Assembly (NCBI GenBank): GCA_020425485.1
Contig: JAGQRL010000378.1
Location: forward strand, 1-6,111
Direction of reading: 5' to 3'
Source: Rhodospirillaceae bacterium
GTDB lineage: Bacteria > Pseudomonadota > Alphaproteobacteria > DSM-16000 > Inquilinaceae
DNA: 6,111 nucleotides
The translations under genes were made by a program, and so were the position numbers. Shown here piece by piece: positions 1 through 4,592 of the stretch (the first letter of the stretch is position 1; each line of letters opens with the position of its first letter). The notes beneath the pieces are model-generated. The model was not told where the DNA came from, searched no databases, and was given only the letters and a program-made list of their open reading frames with translations.

Positions 1-2
1 GG

Positions 3-50
3 GACGATCCGGAACGCTACAGCCCCTGGGGCCTCGATCCCAACGCGTAG
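3..50 (+). CDS. C-terminal end of an unidentified plus-strand protein (partial)
   Basis: One plus-strand frame runs open from the left edge to a TAG at 48-50 and encodes the tail DDPERYSPWGLDPNA. The composition (acidic start, then Tyr, Trp, Pro and a polar end) looks like a genuine protein C-terminus. The third codon positions are mostly G or C, as in the neighbouring genes. I do not recognise the family from 15 residues. If real, the gene converges on the minus-strand gene ending at 230, and the long hairpin at 82-153 sits between the two stops, as expected for a convergent intergenic region. The evidence is a short open frame only, so the call is tentative. Confidence 0.45.
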   Translation, partial: DDPERYSPWGLDPNA

Positions 51-81
51 GGGCACCTGGCGCCCTTTTGCCGGGTCTGTC

Positions 82-153
82 CCGGCCCTCTCCCCCGCCC
101 GGCCACCCAGGATTTTACAATGGCTTGGGCGGCCGGGCGGGGGAGAGGGCCGG
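82..153. repeat. Long perfect inverted repeat / hairpin between convergent genes
   Basis: Positions 82-104 are the exact reverse complement of 131-153, giving 23 bp without mismatch. The pairing continues inward after one A·C mismatch (105/130): CCCA at 106-109 pairs with TGGG at 126-129, then a G·U and a G-C pair. This leaves an AT-richer loop of about 12 nt around 112-123. The arms are almost pure GC, so the RNA stem would be very stable from either strand. It lies 31 nt past the plus-strand stop at 50 and 76 nt past the minus-strand stop at 230. That position fits a bidirectional terminator or mRNA 3'-end stabiliser, but neither side has a T tract, so it is not a canonical intrinsic terminator. 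A smaller alternative stem (71-75 with 81-85) overlaps the left arm. I see no flanking target-site duplication that would mark it as a small transposable element. Confidence 0.85.
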
Positions 154-229
154 CGCAGACTGCACCAACAAGAGGCTCTCGCGCGGTGACGCCGGGTTCT
201 CCGCTAGGCCGCGGCTATCCCGCCTGCGC

Positions 230-1039
230 TCACGGCTGCACGCCGGCCGCGGCAGCCGAGCCGCCGACGATGGTGATCTCCTTGCCCCAGCGCACGTCGC
301 GGTACAGCAGGAAGGGTGTGCGCACGCCGGCCGGAATGGCGATGCCGGAGCTTTCCAGGATGCTGGCTGCGGCCTCCGCACAGCGCAGCCCCTTGAGGCC
401 CGACCGTGAATCCCGGGCACGCCGCCCGGCTTCCGCCGAATGCCGGGCCGCTTCGTGCCGGGTGCCGGACACGGCAAGCTCACTCACCAGATATCGCGGC
501 GCCTGGTGGTGGATCGCTTCGGCCTGGCCGGGAAGCTCGCCCCGGGCGGCCTGGCCGAGCCCGTGGACGCAGTTGTGGTACCAGATGGTGTGGCCTTCCA
601 TGCGGATGCCGACGGCGTTGTGCCCCGTGCGCGTGGCGGCCTGACCCTTCTTCAGATAGGCGATCAGGACGCCGGTTTCCGATGACCGCGCGTCGGAGAA
701 GGCAAACACCCTGGAGACGGCGACGCCGATGCTCGGTCCCCGTTCCGGCAGGGTGGTGGCCCCCAGGCCGAGCCATTCGGCGTGCTCCACCACGGCATCG
801 CCATGGTCCGACCTCGCCGCCATGCCCGGCTCGTCGCCGATCGCGTGCACTTCGGCCGACGCCGGAGCGTGGAAGCCGGCCACGGCAGCGTCTCCCCCAT
901 GCACGACGATGATGATGCCGCCATCGGTGGACATCGGCTCGGGAAGGGTTGTGAAGCCCAGGCCGAACACCACCTCAAGGCCGCCGCCAAGGGTCTGGGC
1001 GGCTCCTGCCGCCCGGCGGGAAAGAGCGCTGCCTGACAT
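230..1039 (-). CDS. Uncharacterised 269-residue protein
   Basis: I do not recognise this protein. It starts at ATG (1037-1039) behind a strong Shine-Dalgarno sequence with 8-nt spacing and ends at TGA (230-232). Third codon positions are mostly G or C, which supports real coding, although codons such as CTT, TCA, GCA and ACA near the start make it slightly less biased than its neighbours. There is no signal peptide and no clear membrane helix. The N-terminal half is rich in Gly, Val and Ile and probably beta-stranded. It holds an imperfect internal repeat: GLGFTTLPEP at about residues 26-35 and GLGATTLPER at 91-100, 65 residues apart. A His/Asn/Cys cluster (GHNAVG at 139-144, HTIWYHNCVH at 150-159) is the most motif-like part. 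Residues 190-225 are Ala/Arg-rich and probably helical, and the tail (FLLYRDVRWGKEITIVGG) looks like beta strands again. It has its own leader and is probably transcribed alone. No function is assigned. Confidence 0.75.
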   Translation of the reverse strand: MSGSALSRRAAGAAQTLGGGLEVVFGLGFTTLPEPMSTDGGIIIVVHGGDAAVAGFHAPASAEVHAIGDEPGMAARSDHGDAVVEHAEWLGLGATTLPERGPSIGVAVSRVFAFSDARSSETGVLIAYLKKGQAATRTGHNAVGIRMEGHTIWYHNCVHGLGQAARGELPGQAEAIHHQAPRYLVSELAVSGTRHEAARHSAEAGRRARDSRSGLKGLRCAEAAASILESSGIAIPAGVRTPFLLYRDVRWGKEITIVGGSAAAAGVQP

Positions 1040-1047
1040 TGTTTAAT

Positions 1048-1054
1048 TCCTTTT
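1048..1054 (-). promoter_or_regulatory. Shine-Dalgarno sequence of the unknown gene
   Basis: Read on the minus strand this is AAAAGGA, followed by an 8-nt AT-rich spacer (1047-1040) and the ATG at 1039. It is one of the two strongest ribosome binding sites in the window. It fixes the start of the unidentified 269-residue protein and is a main reason for believing that frame is a gene. Confidence 0.75.
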
Positions 1055-1056
1055 GG

Positions 1057-1077
1057 CTGGTGTGCAGGCTGCACCAG
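1057..1077 (-). promoter_or_regulatory. Inverted repeat in the leader of the unknown gene
   Basis: The arms CTGGTG (1057-1062) and CACCAG (1072-1077) are exact reverse complements separated by 9 nt. An overlapping alternative stem, GTGCA (1062-1066) with TGCAC (1070-1074), could form instead. The element ends only 2 nt upstream of the Shine-Dalgarno sequence. It could therefore be an operator for a dimeric repressor or an mRNA hairpin that tunes translation. The symmetry is seen directly; the function is inferred. Confidence 0.4.
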
Positions 1078-1106
1078 CGGGCACACGGCAATCACCGGCG
1101 CAGTGT

Positions 1107-1139
1107 GTTAAACTTATCCGCGAAATATGGTATCGAAAA
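1107..1139 (-). promoter_or_regulatory. AT-rich patch, probable promoter region of the unknown gene
   Basis: This 33-bp stretch is about one third GC in an otherwise extremely GC-rich window. It lies roughly 70-100 nt upstream of the ATG at 1039. On the minus strand it contains CATATT and GATAAGTTTAA. I could not place a good -35/-10 pair: the best pairings match the vegetative consensus at only three or four of six positions each. Base composition and position support a promoter; the exact boxes are not determined. Confidence 0.3.
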
Positions 1140-1156
1140 GCCCGGTTTTTGACCGG
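1135..1156 (-). terminator. Weak terminator-like hairpin downstream of the phosphoesterase gene
   Basis: On the minus strand, CCGGT (1156-1152) can pair with ACCGG (1146-1142) across a CAAAA loop. GC and then TTTT (1139-1136) follow. The hairpin lies about 75 nt past the phosphoesterase stop, where the end of the operon would be expected. The stem is only 5 bp and the T tract only four bases, so it would be a weak intrinsic terminator and may be coincidental. Confidence 0.3.
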
Positions 1157-1230
1157 CAGGTGACCGCGGCTGGAGGGGCGAGGGCCGGCCGGACGGACGG
1201 CAGACAGGCCCCCGGCGGCCGCCCAACCGG

Positions 1231-2034
1231 CTACTCGAAGTCGCGCACCTGGGTATGGGCGATGGGCAGGCTGTGGGTCACCACGCCGGTTTGCGGCTGC
1301 CACAGGTGCAGTTGCAGGCCCGGCGGATCGGCGGACCAGCCGGCCGGCGCCCGGTCCGACAGCGTGAAGATCACCTGGTGGGCGGTGGACGGGCAGGTGC
1401 TGGCGACGGTGCCGGCGAACGGCGTGAAGATCGTCCGGTGCACGTGGCCGCAGGTGATCATCTGCACATTGCTGTGGCGGGCGACGATTTCCTTGAACCG
1501 GTCGCGGCAGTCGAGCCCGATGGCATCCATGAAGGGAATGCCGGTGAGCATGGGCGGATGGTGCATGGCCACGATCAGCGGCCGGCCGGCGGAGCCTTGC
1601 AGCTTGTGGGCGAACCACTCCAGCCGTTCCGCGCACAAGGTGCCGCCCAGGCTGCCGGGGATCACGGTGTCCAGCGCCACCAGCCGCAGCGGCCCGATAT
1701 CGGAGATGTACTGCAGGAAGGGGCCGTCCTTCGGCAGATAGGCGTGGTCGGCGAAGGCGCGGCGGAAGGCCTCGCGCTCATCGTGGTTGCCGGGCAGCAC
1801 CCGGTAGGGCGCCTGCAAGCCTGCCAGGCGGCGGCGCAGTTCGGCGTAGTCGGCGTCGCTGCCGCTGTCCGCCAGGTCGCCGGTGATGAGCACGCAATCG
1901 GGCTGGGGGCTCAGCCGGTTCAGCCGCTCGATGGCGGTGGTCAGCATGGCCGCGGTGTCGATTCCCAGATGGTTGGGGCCCGGCGGCATGACGTGGGGGT
2001 CGGATATCTGGGCGATAATCATGTCTGAGCACAT
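1231..2034 (-). CDS. Class III metallophosphoesterase (CpdA/GpdQ-like phosphodiesterase)
   Basis: This is a cytoplasmic binuclear-metal phosphodiesterase of the calcineurin-like superfamily, 267 residues, a usual length for CpdA, Rv0805 and GpdQ relatives. All the metal-binding motifs are present in order: SDPH (D12, H14), TGD (D53), GNHDE (N83, H84), HHPP (H158, H159) and GHVH (H197, H199). No ligand is missing. The segment after GHVHR (FTPFAGTVASTCPSTAHQV) matches the C-terminal strand region typical of this class. Members hydrolyse 3',5'-cyclic AMP or other phosphodiesters such as glycerophosphodiesters; the substrate cannot be decided from sequence. The first ATG (2032-2034) is used here, but neither start has a convincing Shine-Dalgarno sequence. 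The ATG at 2020-2022 would give MIIAQISDPH, the more usual family N-terminus, and is a real alternative. It follows zapE by 85 bp on the same strand and ends with TAG at 1231-1233. There is no signal peptide. Confidence 0.9.
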   Translation of the reverse strand: MCSDMIIAQISDPHVMPPGPNHLGIDTAAMLTTAIERLNRLSPQPDCVLITGDLADSGSDADYAELRRRLAGLQAPYRVLPGNHDEREAFRRAFADHAYLPKDGPFLQYISDIGPLRLVALDTVIPGSLGGTLCAERLEWFAHKLQGSAGRPLIVAMHHPPMLTGIPFMDAIGLDCRDRFKEIVARHSNVQMITCGHVHRTIFTPFAGTVASTCPSTAHQVIFTLSDRAPAGWSADPPGLQLHLWQPQTGVVTHSLPIAHTQVRDFE

Positions 2035-2074
2035 GGGAACGCTTCGCCTCGCCGCCCAATGACGATTCCATGAC

Positions 2075-2087
2075 TCCGGGTCCCGGA
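2075..2087. repeat. 13-bp palindrome in the zapE-phosphoesterase spacer
   Basis: TCCGGGTCCCGGA is a perfect palindrome around a single central base. A second pair of short arms, ATTCC (2065-2069) and GGAAT (2085-2089), overlaps it. Another 5-bp stem with a 6-nt loop (2101-2105 with 2112-2116) sits just after the zapE stop. None is followed by a T tract on the minus strand, so none is a standard terminator. They may be chance in such GC-rich DNA, or a protein site or RNA hairpin ahead of the phosphoesterase gene. Confidence 0.3.
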
Positions 2088-2119
2088 ATGGCAGGTCTTG
2101 GGGCGACCCGGCGCCCGCC

Positions 2120-3259
2120 TCACGTCAGGTGCTGGCTGGCCAGATAGTCGGCCGACTGCATTTCCATCAGCCGGCTCACCGTGCGCTCGAACTCGAACGC
2201 GTGGGTGTCGCCGATGTGCAGCCGCTCCGGCGGCGCGTCGGCGGCCAGCACCAGGCACACCCGGTGCTCGTAGAAGGTATCCACCAGCGTGATGAAGCGC
2301 TTGGCCTCGTTGCGCTTGGCTTCGGTGAAGCGGGGCACGCCATCCACGATCACCGCATCGTAGTGGGTGGCGATGGCGATGTAGTCCGCCGCCCCCAGCG
2401 GCCGCGCGCACAGCTCCTCGAAGGTGAACCAGGCGACGTTGCGCACCGCCTTGGGCACCGGGATGGTGCGGCCCTTCAGCAGCAGTTCGGTGGCTTCCGG
2501 CTCCTCGCCGTCCGTCAGGTCGTGGAACACGGCGCGCAGGCCCTGGTTCGCCCGTTCGCCCAGCGGCTGGTAGTAGACCTTGCGGCCGTGCAGGCGGGCG
2601 AGCCGGTAGTCGGAGCCCTCGGCGATGGCCAGCACGTCCAGCCGCTGCTTCAGGAGCGCGATGAAGGGCAGGAACAGGTTGCGCTGCAGCCCGTCCTTGT
2701 AGAGGTCGTCGGGCGCCCAGTTGGAGGTGGCCACCACCACCACGCCCAGCTCGAACAGGGCGGTGAACAGGCGGCCGAGGATCATGGCGTCGGCGATGTC
2801 CACCACATGGAACTCGTCGAAGCACAACAGCCACGCCTCGTCGGCCAGCTCCTGGGCCACCGCCTGGATCAGGTCGTCCTGGCGGCCTTCGGTGTTCCTG
2901 CGCAGCCGGTGCAGGCGGGTGTGCACATCGTCCATGAACTCGTGGAAGTGCACGCGGCGGCTGTGGGCCATCGGCGTGTGGCGGTAGAACAGGTCCATCA
3001 GCATGGACTTGCCGCGGCCGACGCCGCCGTAGATGTACAGCCCCTGCGGCGCATCCGCCCGCGGGCGGCGGGCTAGGCCGAGGCGGGCGCGCCAGCCGCC
3101 GGTGCCCTGGCTGGGCCGGTAATTGCGCAGTGCACAATGCAGAAGTTGCAGCTTCTCGATCGCCAGTTCCTGGCAGGTGTCGGGTTTCAGCGTGCCGTCG
3201 CGCCGCAGCAACCGGTAGGTGTCTAAGGGGTCTTCCTGCGGCAGTCTGACGTCCGGCAC
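2120..3259 (-). CDS. zapE: Cell division protein ZapE (AFG1-family ATPase)
   Basis: ZapE is a P-loop ATPase of the AFG1/LACE1 family. In E. coli it acts at the division ring and destabilises FtsZ polymers under stress; the mitochondrial relatives work in protein quality control. At 379 residues it has the usual family length. The Walker A motif is GGVGRGKS (78-85, K84). Walker B is LLCFDEF (144-150, D148/E149), followed by the family's HVVDIADAM. A sensor-1-like strand VVVATSNWAP (174-183) carries N180, and QRNLFLPFI (192-200) holds the probable arginine finger. The C-terminal FYEHRVCLV and SRLMEMQSADYL segments are also typical. The start is GTG (3257-3259), chosen because GGAG lies 7 nt upstream and MPDVRLPQEDPLDTYRLL suits the family N-terminus. 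The gene lies 58 bp after the transporter and before the phosphoesterase on the same strand, so it may be co-transcribed. No key residue is missing. Confidence 0.95.
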   Translation of the reverse strand: MPDVRLPQEDPLDTYRLLRRDGTLKPDTCQELAIEKLQLLHCALRNYRPSQGTGGWRARLGLARRPRADAPQGLYIYGGVGRGKSMLMDLFYRHTPMAHSRRVHFHEFMDDVHTRLHRLRRNTEGRQDDLIQAVAQELADEAWLLCFDEFHVVDIADAMILGRLFTALFELGVVVVATSNWAPDDLYKDGLQRNLFLPFIALLKQRLDVLAIAEGSDYRLARLHGRKVYYQPLGERANQGLRAVFHDLTDGEEPEATELLLKGRTIPVPKAVRNVAWFTFEELCARPLGAADYIAIATHYDAVIVDGVPRFTEAKRNEAKRFITLVDTFYEHRVCLVLAADAPPERLHIGDTHAFEFERTVSRLMEMQSADYLASQHLT

Positions 3260-3266
3260 CTTTGAT

Positions 3267-3270
3267 CTCC
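3267..3270 (-). promoter_or_regulatory. Shine-Dalgarno sequence deciding the zapE GTG start
   Basis: On the minus strand GGAG is followed by a 7-nt spacer (ATCAAAG) and GTG at 3259. A nearby minus-strand ATG (3276-3274) is out of frame with zapE. The GTG is therefore the best-supported initiation codon. A run of five A residues lies just upstream (3280-3276), making the leader locally unstructured. Confidence 0.7.
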
Positions 3271-3317
3271 AAGCATTTTTCCGGCCGGCCGGTGGAGTCC
3301 GGCAGCCGCCGACCCGG

Positions 3318-4592
3318 TCATTCGCCCGGCACCTGGGACTGGCCGCGCCGCCAGATAAGGCCGCTCAACCAGGGGGCGATAAAGACCAGGTATCCCGCAG
3401 TGCAGTATAGCAGCAATCCCACCAGGACCCAATGATGTGCATCGGCCACGGTGAAGCCGCCCGCCACCAGCAGGTCGATGGCGCCGCCGGCCCCGCTTTG
3501 CACCGCGAAGGCGAGCACGAAGGTGAGCAGGTTGAGCGCGGTGTTGACCCGCCCGGCGACGGCGCCGGGGAAGCTGTGGCTGAGGATGGCGTAGCCCAGC
3601 ACCGAGGAGGTGCAGAACATGGCGAACAGCGGCCATTGCGCCCAGCCGACCGAGAGGCCCGGCGTCACCAGGCAGGCCAGGTTGGCGATGAACAGGCCCG
3701 ACGCGGCGGCCAAGACGGTTTCGGACCGAACGCCGATGCGGGCGAGCCGGTCGGTCACCACACCGGTCACGGCGTAGCCCAGCGTCATGCCGATGGCCAT
3801 GTTCTGCTGGGTGATGGCCACCATCGTCTCGCTGGCGCCATCCACCACGCGGGCCCATTCCGCCGCCCACAGCGACAGATAGGCCATGCCGACGGATTGC
3901 ACCGGCACCGTGCCGGCGGCCACCCGCCAGAATTTCAGCCGGCCGAAGATCTGGCCGAGAACGGCAATCTGGCCCGCCAGGGTTTCTGGCTCCTCCGGCC
4001 TGGGCTGCGGCGGTTCCTTCAGCGAGACCAGCAGCCAGCCGGAGCAGGCGAACATCAACACGGCCAGCACCACGAACACGCCGCGCCAATCGGTGATCGA
4101 CAGCAGGGCCGCCACCGGGGTGGAGGCCGTGAGTGCGCCGATGCCCCCGCAGGTGAGGATCAGCCCGTTCATCAGCGGCAGCCGCTCGATCGGCCACCAC
4201 AGGATGTTGGCCTTGAAGGCGGCCATCAGGCAGGCGGAGACGCCGAGCCCGATGAGCGCGCGCGCCGCCGTCAGCCCCGCCATGCTGTCGGCAAAGGCGA
4301 AGCCCAGCGCGCCGAGGCCGGCGATCACCAGCAGGGCGGATTCCACCCGGCGCGCGCCATAGCGGTCGAGCAGCACGCCGAGCGGCAGCTGGAAGGCGGC
4401 AAAGGCGATGAAGTAGGCGGCTGTCAGCACCCCCAGCCCGGCGGAGTCGACGCCGATGTCCGCCGACAGGTCGTCGGCGATCACGGCGTTCACGACACGC
4501 GACAGGTACGACAGGAAGTAGCCGAACGCGAAAGGCAGGAAGACGCCGACGGCGATACGCGCCGCCGGCACCTCGACGGGACGCTGACTCAT
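3318..4592 (-). CDS. Major facilitator superfamily transporter, 12 helices, substrate unknown
   Basis: This is an inner-membrane secondary transporter of 424 residues, the normal size for a 12-helix MFS carrier. Hydrophobic segments occur throughout, with a central hydrophilic loop around residues 191-222 (KEPPQPRPEEPE) separating the two six-helix halves. The loop 2-3 signature motif A is GVLLDRYGARR (72-82), and a related GVVTDRL (277-283) sits at the equivalent place in the second half. The N-terminal FGYFLSYLSRVVNAVIADDL and the later GRVNTALNLLTF (347-358) are typical of a broad family annotated only as MFS transporter; I cannot name a substrate. The ATG (4590-4592) overlaps the pgm stop codon. 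The only purine-rich tract upstream, GGGAGG at 4614-4609, is 16 nt from the ATG and probably too distant, which fits initiation by coupling to pgm. The gene ends with TGA at 3318-3320. Confidence 0.93.
   Translation of the reverse strand: MSQRPVEVPAARIAVGVFLPFAFGYFLSYLSRVVNAVIADDLSADIGVDSAGLGVLTAAYFIAFAAFQLPLGVLLDRYGARRVESALLVIAGLGALGFAFADSMAGLTAARALIGLGVSACLMAAFKANILWWPIERLPLMNGLILTCGGIGALTASTPVAALLSITDWRGVFVVLAVLMFACSGWLLVSLKEPPQPRPEEPETLAGQIAVLGQIFGRLKFWRVAAGTVPVQSVGMAYLSLWAAEWARVVDGASETMVAITQQNMAIGMTLGYAVTGVVTDRLARIGVRSETVLAAASGLFIANLACLVTPGLSVGWAQWPLFAMFCTSSVLGYAILSHSFPGAVAGRVNTALNLLTFVLAFAVQSGAGGAIDLLVAGGFTVADAHHWVLVGLLLYCTAGYLVFIAPWLSGLIWRRGQSQVPGE
4589..4592 (-). promoter_or_regulatory. 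ATGA stop-start overlap coupling pgm and the transporter
   Basis: On the minus strand the transporter start ATG (4592-4590) and the pgm stop TGA (4591-4589) share bases in ATGA. Such 4-nt overlaps generally mean the two genes lie on one mRNA and the downstream gene is translated by re-initiation. The absence of a well-placed Shine-Dalgarno sequence supports this. Confidence 0.8.

Noticed and set aside
82..153. Canonical rho-independent terminator
   Set aside because: The stem is very strong, but there is no T tract following it on either strand, so only a looser transcript-end or repeat role is suggested.
120..644. A 174-codon plus-strand frame beginning in the hairpin loop
   Set aside because: It begins with an ATG in the loop at 120-122, overlaps the unknown minus-strand gene and has Arg/Ala/Pro-rich shadow composition. 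The minus strand has the good ribosome binding site.
1255..2028. A 257-codon open frame on the plus strand
   Set aside because: It is antisense to the phosphoesterase, whose metal-binding motifs are complete. The antisense product is a repetitive Gly/Ala/Val/Gln protein with no recognisable motif.
2129..3076. A 315-codon open frame on the plus strand
   Set aside because: It is antisense to zapE, with Val/Gln/His-rich composition and no domain; zapE motifs on the other strand are unambiguous.
2019..3272. A 417-codon minus-strand frame covering zapE
   Set aside because: It is a frame-shifted shadow of zapE, rich in Arg/Pro/Gly, with none of the ATPase motifs.
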